Assembly: GCA_030765065.1 (NCBI GenBank)
Contig: CM060979.1
Coordinates: 106,628,350-106,692,349, forward strand
Source of the DNA: Deroplatys truncata
Lineage: Eukaryota > Arthropoda > Insecta > Mantodea > Mantidae
Direction of reading: 5' to 3'
Length of the DNA: 64,000 nt
Part shown: positions 33,926 to 45,138 of the stretch, piece by piece
Layout: each line of letters begins with the position of its first letter
Numbering within the stretch: position 1 is the first letter of the stretch
The notes under the pieces: model-generated
What the model was told of the DNA's origin: nothing
The model's input: only the letters and a program-made list of their open reading frames with translations
Databases searched by the model: none
Translations under genes and position numbers: made by a program

Positions 33926-34480
33926 CTACATACAGAGGAGGTTGAATTCCACTCAAAAATTTAATACCAAGATTTCATCGAAAACACACGCCTTAAGATT
34001 CATTGAGTCCAAAGAAAGCCTTTTAGAAAAACGTCCGTGAGTGTTACTGTCAACAGTAACACCAAAAAAAGTGAAAAATTTCTTAAATACAAAACTTAGT
34101 ATTTAAGTTAAGCATCTTTCAAGGATTTGACAAGAAAGTTACAAGAAAATCTTCCCACCCAAAACTTTACATGGACAAATGTTAGTTAATTTGGATTTTC
34201 TCAAAACTGACTCCAACGACTTTTATTAAAATTCCTATGTTTAAGTATTTCATAACAAATGAAATGCGTATCTTAAATTTTGTATGAACAGCCCTTGGAT
34301 TTCTTTTTCAGAATGTCTTTTGTATAATTGGTATACCTTAGGAGAAACAGAGAAAATCTTACTACACCAAAAATATATAGGTTAAAGGTTAAAGCACATG
34401 CTATGCCAAATAAAATTTTTGGTGGGTTTAACTATTTGCAATGTATTCTTTGTTATTATTTAGAGTTTTGTAAAACTCAT
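33926..34480 (-). repeat. R1 repeat (array piece 7)
   Basis: TCCCTACATACAGAGGAGG to TTGTTATTATTTAGAG. The CA-tract position holds only GTGAGTGTTACTG. The stretch before it (33,833-33,925) is a poor R1 match with a T/C-rich run. Confidence 0.7.
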
Positions 34481-35299
34481 ATTTTCTCTACCACGTAATT
34501 AGTGTGTGGGGAATGTATTAATTCCACCAAAAAGTTTGAGATGTCACTGGAAACACGTATTTTCAGGGCTCCTAAATCGAAAGAATAAGCATTTTTGTAA
34601 AAAAAAGTCCTGTATATGTATGCGTGTGTCTGTGAGCAGCTTAACTCAAAATTCAAAAAGTCGGATAAATATTAAACTTGTTATTTAAAGTCAGTATTTT
34701 CCAAAGATGTGATACAAAGATTTTCAAGAAAATTCTCTCATCCTATACTACACTTTACGTGGCAAATTTTTCATTTTCTCAAAAGTGGCTGTAACGATTT
34801 TGATTAAAATACCATATATTCAAGATATTTACATTGAACTAAAATGTTTATATTGAATTTTCTGGGAATAACCTATGAAGTGCTCTTCATTTGGAAGGAA
34901 GTTTGTATAATCGAGAAACATAAAGAGATAGGAGACAAAAACGTACTACACAAAAAATTACTCTAAACTACGTAATTTACTTCAGATTTGTGACGTCAGC
35001 CATTCCGAGATATCCGTTATGTTAAATATTACAATACTTTGTCATTTTGAAGTGATGTCGCTATTCAGTTGTTTCTGGCGATGTCATATAAACAATATGG
35101 GATTTCAAGGTCCACTCGATTTTAAACATCTATTCCCCTTGTATCTACTACGAAATGTGTAATGAAGTTATTTGCAAAGGTTCATTTAAGACGAAGTGAA
35201 TGGAGAACTAAGCCTTTGTAAAAATAGTTTGTAGACCCCATAAAAACAAACGATAGTGGGGAGAGAAGGTCACGTGAATGTAACACATCAGTTTCTCAG
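34481..35299 (-). repeat. R1 repeat, near full length (array piece 8)
   Basis: TTTTCTCTACCACGTAATTA to TGAATGTAACACATCAG, older subfamily (TTCTGGCGATGTCATATAAA block). Confidence 0.8.
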
Positions 35300-36022
35300 A
35301 AAAAGGTCTGCATGCCTGTATGTATGTGTATGCAAGTTTATGTACAGCATAACTCAAAGACGAAAAGTCCATTAAATGCTGAGCTTGGTGTTTAAGTTCA
35401 ACATCTCTCAAGAATGCGACACGAAGATTTTCAAGAAAATCTACCAACCAAAACCTGCCGTATGCATAAAAAAACTTTTCAATGGTTTTAATTTTCTGGC
35501 TGAAACGATTTTGATTAGAACACCATATATTTGAGATATTTACACGTTAAATAAAATATATTTTGAATTTTCTGGAAATAACCTTTTAAGTCCTCTTTAT
35601 TTGAAAGGAATTCTTTATATGGGTAAATCATAAGAATAGACAAAAGGTTATTACACATAAAATGTGGTTCCTTTAAAACAACCTATTTTGTGACATCAGC
35701 CATTATTATAGGTTATTATCGGTTTCAATTTGTGAACACTTTTCCTATTTATTTTAAAGTGTTGTCTCTAACCAGCTGTTTCTCGCGATGTCATGGAAAG
35801 AGTATGGAATTTCAAGGTCAACAATAACTATCCATTTTAAAACACTTGACTGCCTTTGTTCTCGAAATGTGTAATGCAGCTATTTCTGCAAACGTTTATC
35901 TCAATTAACCTAAATTAGATAGAAAAAGAAGAATTTATAACTATAGACTGCATAAGCTATATGTAAATAAATGATGATGGGTAGAGGCAGTTCATATGGG
36001 TTTAAGGCACCAGATTTTTTGT
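35300..36022 (-). repeat. R1 repeat (array piece 9)
   Basis: It begins at TCTCAGAAAAAGGTCTGCAT just after the previous copy's end, lacking the outer 3' 150 bases, and ends at the element's 5' end near 36,015. Confidence 0.8.
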
Positions 36023-36265
36023 AGTGCTGTCATTATTCAATTGTTTCTCGCGATATCATGGAAAGATATGAAATTTCAACTTTAAACCTTGACTATCAGT
36101 ATCCCCTTTGTACCTACAATGAAATGGATGAATCTAATTCTGCAAGCGTTTATTTGGATTCACGTAAAGTGAATCAAAGAGTAAGCTTTTGTAAGAATAA
36201 TCTTTAGTGGAAGCTATATAAAATTAAGCCAGTGAATAGAGAAAGTTATGCGATTTTCTTTCAGT
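36023..36265 (-). repeat. R1 repeat, 5' part (array piece 10)
   Basis: CATTATTCAATTGTTTCTCG to GAGAAAGTTATGCG. It repeats the mid-element entry point used at 33,533. Confidence 0.7.
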
Positions 36266-37084
36266 TAAAGCGTGAGGAAAATAGCCCCAGAATGTTTATA
36301 TTGCTTACGAGAGGGTTAACACTGCGAATGGTCACACTATTTGCCTTTCGTCTGTGTAAAGCTCCCTAAGCCGTAAGCCAATATACTGTGAGGGGTCGTA
36401 GACAACTGTGTGTGTTACAGAGCAGAAGTCTTTTTCCAAAGGATTACTCCCAAAACGGCTTTGCTATCCGCCATTTAAAATTTAACGGAATTTTTCTCTC
36501 TTCTTTGCGGAGAGAAATGGCAAGGCCTGCCAACTTGTTCCGAGGTTTGGGCAACGTTCCAGTCCTACTTAAATATTCGCTCAACGTTACGAGTTGATAG
36601 TAAAGCAATTGCAGCGAGTGTGATAAACGAAGGAAATCATTTTATACATATTGATTTCGCGTTGCATGCCTCAGCGCATCTTTGCAGGTATTTCCACATA
36701 GATGCATGGTCGAGGTAATTCAAATGGAAATAACTGAAATTCCTACTGCGGAAGCGCAAATATCTACAGCTACACCAGGCAGCGCAGTAAAAATTGGAAT
36801 AGTTGGAATGAATAGAAGTTTTAAATAAATACAACGCACTTACTTTGAACAAAATGATGAGCAATCGGATCAATGTAGATACAACACTTAGTTCCCCCTT
36901 TCATTTTCAGCGCTGAGCCTGCAAGGGAACATACCCAATAACAAATAAGCATAGGAAATAACAATATATAAAATGTTGGAAATAGGAATAAGAATCAATA
37001 TTAAACTATAATATTATTTCCTAAGCTTATTTGTTATCGGTTATGTCTCCTTACAAGTCTTATTCATATCCAAAGCAATCTTTC
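36266..37084. other. Unassigned sequence
   Basis: A 69-codon frame (36,388-36,597) with moderately raised GC follows a TGTGTGTTACAG acceptor-like site, but the phase-1 reading closes after 21 codons. No function can be assigned. Confidence 0.35.
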
Positions 37085-37220
37085 AACATGACATATATAA
37101 GTGGCGTTAGGGGTGCCTCAAACTGGAGACTTTGGTTCGAATCCTGTTGGGTTAAGGTACTTGATTTGACTGTTTTTCCTTAAATCATAGGATGAATATG
37201 ATATGATTTTCTTCACCCTC
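37085..37220 (+). mobile_element. Possible tRNA-derived SINE fragment
   Basis: TTTGGTTCGAATCCTGTTGG contains a perfect box B. A weak A-box-like GGCGTTAGGGGTGCC lies about 40 bases upstream. No second copy was seen in the window. Confidence 0.35.
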
Positions 37221-37253
37221 TATCGTCTATTGGTGAGTATTCGAAAGCAAAAG

Positions 37254-38185
37254 AATTTGATGTATTACATTAACATTAATTTCTCTCCCCTACCCTCTAT
37301 CGTCTATCATGGGTGTGCAAGTTATTCTTAAGAAACCTTATTTTTCTATCTACTTCATTTTAATCGACATAAACCTTTGCAGAAATAGCTACATTACACA
37401 TTTCGTTATAGATACAAAGGGAATAGCGAGTCAAATGTTTGAAAAGTGGACACTATAATTATTTTGTCCTTAAAATTCCATACTCTTTCCATGCAATCGC
37501 GAAAAAACTGAATGTCGACAGGGACATTAAAAGAACGATAAAGTACTAAAAAATGTGAACTATTAATAACTGATTTCGGAAATATCTGTCAAAAAAAAGT
37601 TATTTGAAATAGTGTTTTTAAAGCACTCTACATTTGTTGTGTGGTAAGTTTTCGTCTATCGCTCAACGTTTACTAGTTATACAATTTATATAAAATTATT
37701 TTCGAATGAGCAGGTCTTCACAAGCTAGTGTTACAAGGTTCAAGATATGTCATCATCTGACTGCAAATGACTTATCATTCACATATCATATCACAAATTC
37801 AAGGATATACGTTTTGTTTTTTATGTAAACATCTTTAATATGCGGTATTTTAATCAAAACTGTTAACCATTTTTCAGAAAGCAAAACATTTTCAAGTAAA
37901 CTTCCATGTAAAAGGTAATTTAGGGTAGGGATATTTTCTTGAAAACTTTCGTGCCGCATCTCTGGAAGATACTGAACTTAAATATTAAATTTGGTGTTCA
38001 TCCAACTTTTCACTTTTGAGTCATACTGTTCACACATACACACAGACGTTTTCTAAAAATGCTTTTATTATTCAGGGCCCTTGAAACATGTATTTCCGGT
38101 GAAATATCGATATGGAATTGTTGAATGGAATGCAATATCTACCTTCTCTACCTACTACGTATGTACGTGGTAGAGAAAATAAAGA
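37254..38185 (+). repeat. R1 repeat, older subfamily, full length
   Basis: TTGATGTATTACATTAACAT to GTGGTAGAGAAAATAAAG. The end hairpin is CTACCTACTAC ... GTACGTGGTAG. An insertion at 37,735-37,800 (CATCATCTGACTGCAAATGA) is unique to this copy. A short duplicate of the start region (CCCTCTATCGTCTATTGG) precedes it at 37,216. Confidence 0.85.
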
Positions 38186-38747
38186 CAATAATACGAAGCA
38201 ACTATCTTCACTTATGTGAAATATCACAAGGAGTAGCGTGCGCCTGTTATCGCTCCGGTCACAAAGATTGCATATCAAAGCAGTTTATGGATGGAACACG
38301 TTTGTTGAACCTTCGTTGTTGATTTCTTCGCACAAATATGCATAAGGACGTGGATGCATTTTAAATTAAGTGGAAGTGTTCTGTTATGTAACACCATCGC
38401 TGTGTTGCCCCAGTCTACGTATATCAGAAAATAAGTTAACAAACTATAACCGTTACAAATTTAATGAAAACTGCTCTAAAGTTACACAAATATAAGATAC
38501 GCTTGTGGTAGAGAACATGCCATGAAGAGCCATAAAAATCGTCATGATTTTTTCTGATAGCATTATCAGTGAAAAATTAGGCAGCGGGGTGTTTTAACTA
38601 TCAGCCGTGCCAATGGACAGTAATTCGAAGATCAAGTTACAAGTCACCCAAGTGAAAATAGTCGTGTAAAGTTGTACACTTGTGTCTTTAAAATATAGGT
38701 GTCTAACTAGACCTAATTATAGGAGAAGAGAGTTTCCACATAAAAAA
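38186..38747. other. Unassigned sequence
   Basis: Nothing recognised. A Cys-containing frame ends at 38,322 but starts inside R1, so it is not called. Confidence 0.35.
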
Positions 38748-38970
38748 TCTGATGTGTTACGCTCACATGACTTTCTCTACTCTTGTACAAACTATTCCTA
38801 CAAACGCTTATTCTCCATATGTTTCAAATTAATCGAGATATCGAGATGTTAATCTTATTGTTAATTTTCTTGTAGATGCAAGGGGAATTGCTAGGCTTTA
38901 AGCGATAGTCAACTATTTTAACAGCTGGTTGCTACGTGGAGTATCATTCTCTTTGCATTACCAGCGACAA
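38748..38970 (+). repeat. R1 repeat, 5' fragment
   Basis: TCTGATGTGTTACGCTCACA to CTTTGCATTACCAGCGAC, immediately followed by an A-run and a full copy. Confidence 0.85.
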
Positions 38971-38976
38971 AAAAAA

Positions 38977-39827
38977 TCTGATGTGTTACACTCACATGAC
39001 TTTCTCTACTCTTGTACAAACTATTTTTACAAATGCTTATTCTCCATATGCTTCATGTTAATCGAGATGTTAATCTTATTGCTAATATTCTTGTAGGTGC
39101 CAGGGGAATATGGTAGGTTTTAAGTGAGAGTCAAATCTTTTAAGCGCTGGTTGCTATGTGGCGCATTCCATTCTCTTTGCATATCCAGGACATAAAAATA
39201 ATGAATAACGAATTTGAGAAAAAGTATAAGTATTAGTAAATTTAAGGGAATAACAAGCAATATCTCTAAAATGGTTCACTCAACAAAAAAAATGTATATG
39301 ACATAAATTGTGTTTTTTAACGCGATTTACATTTTGTGTGTAGTAAAATTTTGTCTATCTCTTATGTTTTATCAGTTATGCAAAAGTCGCTCACAATGAA
39401 GAATACTTTTGGAGACATTCCCAGAAAATTCGAGATATATATTTCATTTGTCATGAAAATGTCTTAAACATATGATATTTTAATCAAATCGTTAGAGCCA
39501 TTTTTGAGAAAATTAAAATTTTCGAAAAATGTTCCATGTAAAGGGTAATCTGGGGTGGGGGATTTTCTTGAAAATCTTTGTGTTCCAACTCTGGAAGATA
39601 CTGAACCTAAATACCAAGTTTGGTGTTTATCTGGCTGTTCGTTTCTGAGTTATGCTGTTCACAAACACACACACACAGACACACACACACGGATATGTTT
39701 TCAAAAATTCTTTTTTTGGATTCAGGGAGTTTCAAAACATGTATTTCCGGTGAAATCTCGGTATCGAATGTTTGGGTGGAATACAATACTTCCCCTACTT
39801 ACTATAGGTAGTAGAGAAAGTAAAAAG
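38977..39827 (+). repeat. R1 repeat, full length, young subfamily
   Basis: TCTGATGTGTTACACTCACA to GTAGTAGAGAAAGTAAAAAG. The CA tract is at 39,660-39,690. The preceding 5' fragment and this copy are in tandem. Confidence 0.9.
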
Positions 39828-39829
39828 GA

Positions 39830-40245
39830 TGCGATAGTTTTATCAAGAGGTGAGCCAGTTGTGGATCTTTCTTTCACCGAGTGGCTGTTTCGCTGAGATG
39901 GCCGAAGTGCTTTTGCACCTGCAATCATGAGCTACAATTTGGCCCCTGCTTCTTATTACGCCGGCAGCCCGCCTTACACAGAAGCCGGGTGCACCAGGTT
40001 TCTACAGCGCTCGCCAGGTTGTGTCCTCTCCGCCAGTATAGGTAGCGCTAATGTTGGCTCCACATCACCTGACCTTCTCAGTGCGTACCCCGAGCGACCC
40101 TCAAGAGAGAAAAAAGTGTGTCGGTTAGTTCTCGGCGACCTGCGAAGGACTTTTATTGAGCTTCGTGTCCGGGAGCGGCCTTCTCCACACCTTTTGGCCT
40201 TGTCTAAATTATTTATAACATGTGCTTTTGGGCGTAAGTAAAATT
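39830..40245. other. GC-rich island with open frames on both strands
   Basis: GC and CpG content jump at the end of an R1 copy and drop again at 40,245. Frames are open on both strands: plus 39,927-40,241, beginning MSYNLAPASYYAG, and minus 39,974-40,273. Neither has a motif I know, and one must be a by-product of composition. Candidates are a LINE 5' end, a SINE 3' body, or an unmethylated promoter-like patch. Confidence 0.35.
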
Positions 40246-40983
40246 CTAAATTCTTGTACACGTGAAGCGGCATTTATTTTCTCATGGAATATCTCATTAT
40301 ATTATTGCGTATTACATTTTCATTTCGAAATGGCAAATGTGTGTGAGAAGGAGAAATTCAAATGCAATGTGCTCCAATTGTAATATATCTCTGTTTCTAT
40401 ATTTGAGTGTTAATATAATCAGTACCTTTGGGGCTGTATGGATTGTTACTTTTATTTAAAGCTGCTTTAAAACTTTGTTCAGTTCCTTTACGCTCTAGTA
40501 GTACAAAACAAATATTACTCTGAGGGAATGCGTTATTTTCAATGCATTCTATAATGGGCTCGTTATTTTATTTTTCTAGTTTATTTTTTTTAAGTAATTG
40601 TGACTCCTATGCAGCGACTACTTCTAAATTGGCCTTGCAAGAACGCTACAGAGGATGTTCCCAGGCACTAATATACCTATGTGTTTTGCATTATATGTCG
40701 CTTACACCTTGTACTCAAGTGTACTCATCAATATTAATGTGCGCAGAGTAAAGGCAATTTAAGTCTAAAGAACCCGGGACCTACTCTAAAATGTGGAGAA
40801 TTTGGAAGTGCATAACACACCTAAATTCAAGAAAGTATTATTCAATAACATAAAGCTTAAGGCAATAATATTAAGCTCATTGTAATTTGAAAATAATTTA
40901 ACGCTACACTGTTTTCAGAAATACTTTTGAATAAATTTTAGTATTTACTTGAAACTATGAACAACAAAAACATTATAGAACAA
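40246..40983. other. Unassigned AT-rich sequence
   Basis: No recognised gene or repeat. Confidence 0.4.
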
Positions 40984-41776
40984 TCTAACGTGTTATACTC
41001 GCATGACGTTGTCTACTCTTGTACAATATATTTTTACAAACGCTTATTCTCCATCTGCTTTGTGCTAATTGAGATAAACATTTGCAGAAACTATCTAAAT
41101 GCTAATTTTCTTGTAGGTTTAAGGGATATATGATAGACTTTAAGCTATCGTCAAATATTTTAAGAGCTGATTGCTATGCGGAACATTTCATTCTCTTTGC
41201 ATGTGCAGGACATAGAAAACAAAGAAATAATTAATTCCCATTTAAGGAAAAAAAATGGAAAAATGAAACAAATAACAAGGAATATCTCGGAAATGGTTCA
41301 CTCGAAAAAAAATGTATATGACAAAAATTGTGTGTTTTAACCAGATGTACTTTTTTGTGTAGTAAATTTTTTTTATCTCTTACTGTTTACCAGTTATACA
41401 AAATTCATTCAGAATGAAGACTAATTTTGCGGACATTCCCAGAAAACTCAAGATATACATTTCACATGCCATAAAATGCCTTAAAGATATGATATGATAA
41501 TAAAAATCGTTAGAGCCATTTTAGAGAATCAACATTTTCAAAAAATGTTCCATATAAAGGGTAGTCTGGGGTGGGGAGTTTCTTGAAAATCTCTGTGTCG
41601 CGTCTTTGCAAGATACTGAACCTAAATACCAAGTTTGGTACTTATCCGAGTTTTCGTTTTAGAGGTATGATGTTCACAGATGCACACACAGACACACATA
41701 CACGGACCTTTTTCTAAAAATACTTATCTTGATTCAGGGGGCCTCATAACATGTAATTTCGGTGAAATCTTGGTGT
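40984..41776 (+). repeat. R1 repeat, 3' end missing
   Basis: TCTAACGTGTTATACTCGCA to GGTGAAATCTTGGTG. The last 60 bases are replaced by unrelated sequence that includes the candidate exon below. The CA tract is at 41,682-41,702. Confidence 0.85.
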
Positions 41777-41866
41777 TTGTGGTACAGTAGTGGTACATTC
41801 GGATATATAGAAATGTGCCGAAAACTGTAGTTTTATATAGTGTTTTCTCTTGTTTTATGTTGACAG

Positions 41867-41985
41867 AAAGTTCTTATCCCTTAATCTATGACCGAAAACA
41901 TTTCTACGTGAGATATGAGAGGACAATGAAAATCCCTGAGTGGCTGGAAGACGCTAATTCGTATAGACTAATGCATGAATCTTAA
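41867..41985 (+). CDS. Candidate terminal exon of the signal-peptide gene (speculative)
   Basis: A pyrimidine-rich stretch ends in TTTTATGTTGACAG at 41,866, a good acceptor. In phase 1, which matches the donor at 27,858, the frame stays open for 38 codons (ESSYPLIYDRKHFYVRYER at the start, NSYRLMHES at the end) to TAA at 41,983-41,985. GC content is above the flanks. Joined to the first exon it would make a secreted peptide of about 65 residues. I recognise no family and no dibasic-amide processing site beyond scattered DRK/ER. Chance is a serious alternative given 36 kb of search space. Confidence 0.22.
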
Positions 41986-42188
41986 TGCTTGAACTAGGAC
42001 GTCAGAGAAAAATTGTTTTGCTTGTTGAAGATTATACAGCTGCGAGGGCTACTGAGCAAAACAAGTATAATCTCATAATTTAACGTACCAATTCGTTACT
42101 GAATAAGAAGTCGGTGGAAAACAATGAGCAGGGAGCGTAGTCAGACATTATCTAGTTACATAGTTAACTCAAAGTTTGATAAAAAAAA

Positions 42189-42219
42189 TTGTGTTACATA
42201 ACATAATTTTCTCTACCCA
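42189..42219 (+). repeat. R1 repeat, 5' tip (split by SINE B)
   Basis: TTGTGTTACATAACATAATT followed by TTCTCTACCCA. The last 13 bases are the SINE target duplication. Confidence 0.7.
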
Positions 42220-42506
42220 AGTCGTTCTCCGTGGTCTAGAGGTGTCATACTAACTTGTACTCGGGTTCGCAGGTTCAAATTCCGCGAAGGCGATGGAATT
42301 TTTTCGAGCGCAAAAATCCTTAACATGGCTTCCTTCGGAAGGGAAATAAAGCCGGTGGTCCCGTGTCGTAGATTTATGGCACACAAAAGAACTTCAAGCC
42401 TGATAAAGAGCAACATTTCCGTTCCTTCCCGCCCAGTATAGAATTGGAAGATGAGAACTACAGTAGTTAAAGAGCGTCCATAAATAAAACTAACTTAAAT
42501 TTAACT
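42220..42506 (+). mobile_element. SINE B, copy 1, with exact target duplication
   Basis: The tRNA-like head is CTCCGTGGTCTAGAGGTGTC, then GCAGGTTCAAATTCCGCG (box B). The body is shared with two other copies: TCGGAAGGGAAATAAAGCCG, GGTCCCGTGTCGTAGATTTA, AGAACTTCAAGCCTGATAAA, AAAGAGCGTCCATAAATAAA. The 13-bp TTTTCTCTACCCA is repeated at 42,207-42,219 and 42,507-42,519, a clean LINE-mediated insertion into the R1 5' end. Confidence 0.85.
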
Positions 42507-43277
42507 TTTTCTCTACCCACTATCTTTAATTTTACGTAGCATCTACAAACTATTCTTGCAAAAGCTTATTCATCTATCTACTTTAAGTTAATTCAAATAA
42601 ATATTTCATTAAACATTTCGTTATGATCAAAACAAACTGATCGCTACATATGTCCCAGAAATTTCATACTCCTTCCATGACTTCGCGAGAAGCAACTGGA
42701 TAGCGACAGTATTTGAAAACATTAAAATTCAAACCAATAATAACAGATACCTTAGAATTAACTAAGGCTACAAAACAGTTATTGGAAATAAATGTATGTA
42801 TGTTTTTGTTCATCTCATATTCATTTACCCATTATATGAAATTATACAAATCTTCTTCCAAAGCCTATTCCCAGAAAATTCAAGGTATACTTCTTATTTA
42901 ATTTGTAAACATATTAAATAGATAAAATTTTAATCAAAATCGCGTGAGTCGTTTTCGAGAGAATAAAAGATTTCGAAAAAAATTCTATGCAAAGGGCAGT
43001 TTTAATTTGGAGGATTTTCTTGAACATCTTTGTGTCATTTTTTGGAACATAACGAACTTAATTACACAGTTTCGTATCTATTCGAGATTTTGATTTTGGG
43101 TTACACTATTCACACACACACACACACACACATGCGCGTACGCGGACCTTTTTTTAAAAAATGACAATTTTTATTCAGGAGGGCCAAAACTTGTATTTCA
43201 AGTGAAATCTCGATATTGAATTTTCGATCGGAATGCAATAGTTTCCCTTCCTATAAGTACTGGTAGAGAAAATAAAA
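42507..43277 (+). repeat. R1 repeat, main part after SINE B
   Basis: TTTTCTCTACCCACTATC to TACTGGTAGAGAAAATAAAAG, older subfamily, with CA tract at 43,112-43,132. Confidence 0.8.
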
Positions 43278-43300
43278 GCATAGAGGTTAAAGTTGTAAAA

Positions 43301-43303
43301 CTA

Positions 43304-43356
<53 letters not shown>
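43301..43356. repeat. (TTA)n microsatellite
   Basis: About 55 bases of nearly perfect TTA/ATT repeat. Confidence 0.95.
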
Positions 43357-43590
43357 GACGGTGGTTTCATTCTGTTGTAGTTTAAGGTAGATAAAAACCC
43401 ATTGTATGTATTTGTTGAGTGTATATTTCGATTTCGAAACAGTTAAAGAAACGGAGACAAAAGAAATAAAAATGCATTAATTTACGGAATTCAAATCTCA
43501 TTCCACTGTGTCCTTGGCACTATGTTTCTGAATTTTAAATATTGTTCTATATATTTTAATTTCGTATTTAGTTTTTTATAATTTAGCATC

Positions 43591-43972
43591 CCGGCGGCGC
43601 CGTGGCCGAGTGGTTAGACCGCTCGCCTCCCACCGAGGCGGCCCGGGTTCAATCCCAGGGACCTGCATGTGGGATTTGTGGTGGACGAAGCGGCGTCTGG
43701 GCGGGTTTTCTCCGGGTCCTCCGGTTTCCCCCGCCATTCATTCCACCAACTGCTCCATCATCACCTTTCCTTTCATCCATTTCACCAACATTTCGTTTCA
43801 TCTACTTCCTTCATCCCATACCAGGCATCGGGCTGATCACCCATCCTGGATGCTCTGTCTGATCCATGAGTGTCTGCTCCTCGACGGGCCTCTGACCCTA
43901 GGCACCCGCTTGTAAGTCCTGGGGGGTGTAAGTCCTACATAAGAGGAGGGTAAACAGATAATGAATGAATGA
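43591..43972 (+). mobile_element. SINE A, copy 2, with exact target duplication
   Basis: The head is GGCGCCGTGGCCGAGTGGTT with GCCCGGGTTCAATCCCAGGG (box B), better preserved than copy 1. The 3' end is an ATGA-type repeat (AATGAATGAATGAAT). The 13-bp ATAATTTAGCATC flanks it at 43,578-43,590 and 43,973-43,985. Both copies are on the same strand. Confidence 0.9.
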
Positions 43973-43985
43973 ATAATTTAGCATC

Positions 43986-44469
43986 GTTATTTACTGTTTA
44001 TAAAACAATAAAATTGTTTCAAATAAGTGCGATTTTTTGAGTTCATAGTCTAATATTTATCGGCTTCATTTCGCATTACACGTAAAGGTTGAAATATTTG
44101 TGTTCAACAATTTTGTGGCAAAAAAATAGGTCATATAATTAAAATATGACGATGTATGATTGATACTAAATACTGATTTCGATTTCGTAGCCTGTCGGAG
44201 TTTAGGCACTTTAACCTTATTATTCCAATTTTAAATGTATTTGCCTGCCGCAAACAAACAGTGGGCCACTAATCAACACAATAAAATGATTATAACTAGA
44301 CAGGAGGGCCAGATTATTGTCATTTTACACTCCATTATAAACATAAACCACTGTTTCTTATAGTAGACGTTTCCTTACACTCGGGTGCGTACTTTTAATA
44401 GGTTAAGAAACCGGTAATATGTTTAAAAAGCAAATGACTATTTTAGTGACTGGTAAATGAGAAACAACG
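43986..44469. other. Unassigned AT-rich sequence
   Basis: No recognised feature. Confidence 0.4.
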
Positions 44470-44762
44470 AATGACTATTTAAAGTTTGAAGAACATGTGG
44501 AGAAGTTAGAAAGGAACATACGCAATGTTCCGGTTAATTGTTGACAAATTATACTTTTTTAACGGGATCTAAATTTTCCTATAGTAAAATTTTGAGTATA
44601 TGTTATGGTTTCCTATTTATATAAAAATTAATATAAATGAGGATGTCTAAGCTGCCATTTTTGCAGAATTTTCAAATATTCGTATTTTATTCGTCATGTA
44701 ATTATCAAAAAATACAACACTTAAATCAAAAGCGTCAATTTTATTTTGCACAAAATAAGGAA
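44470..44762 (+). repeat. R1 repeat, old middle fragment
   Basis: TTAACGGGATCTAAATTTTC, GTTATGGTTTCCTATTTATA and TTATTCGTCATGTAATTATC follow R1 order at low identity. The 376 bases after it show nothing recognised. Confidence 0.5.
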
Positions 44763-45138
44763 CACAATTGTTTGCAAATAAAACGCGTTTCACGCTCGGA
44801 AAACTGTCAACAATAGTAGCGCTCGTGCGTTAGTTTTACGACAGTTTAATTGAGGTTAACGAATGCTTCTTTTCATGATAATTATATGGAGAATGAAGGT
44901 CGGGAAATCTTGTGAAAAGCTGCAAGAGTTTGAAACCGAAATTAAATTGGCATGTAAAACTAAAAGCAGGAGTGCTACTTAGCCAGATAATCACATGAAA
45001 AACTTATGAACTTACCTAGTTCAGCGCCAACCATGTTTGTTAGTCATTGCAGTGTAAATTATGATACATGTTTGTCAAAAGAAACAAATGCGTACAACCT
45101 ATGTGATCTCACTCACTGCATTCTACAAATTAAAAAAA

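Noticed and set aside
38125-38322. Cys-rich secreted peptide frame (LCEISQGVACACYRSGHKDC)
   Set aside because: The frame starts inside an R1 end. No signal peptide, acceptor or homolog is recognised.
43301-43356. CRISPR-like or satellite array
   Set aside because: A simple TTA microsatellite without spacers. No CRISPR structure exists anywhere in the window.
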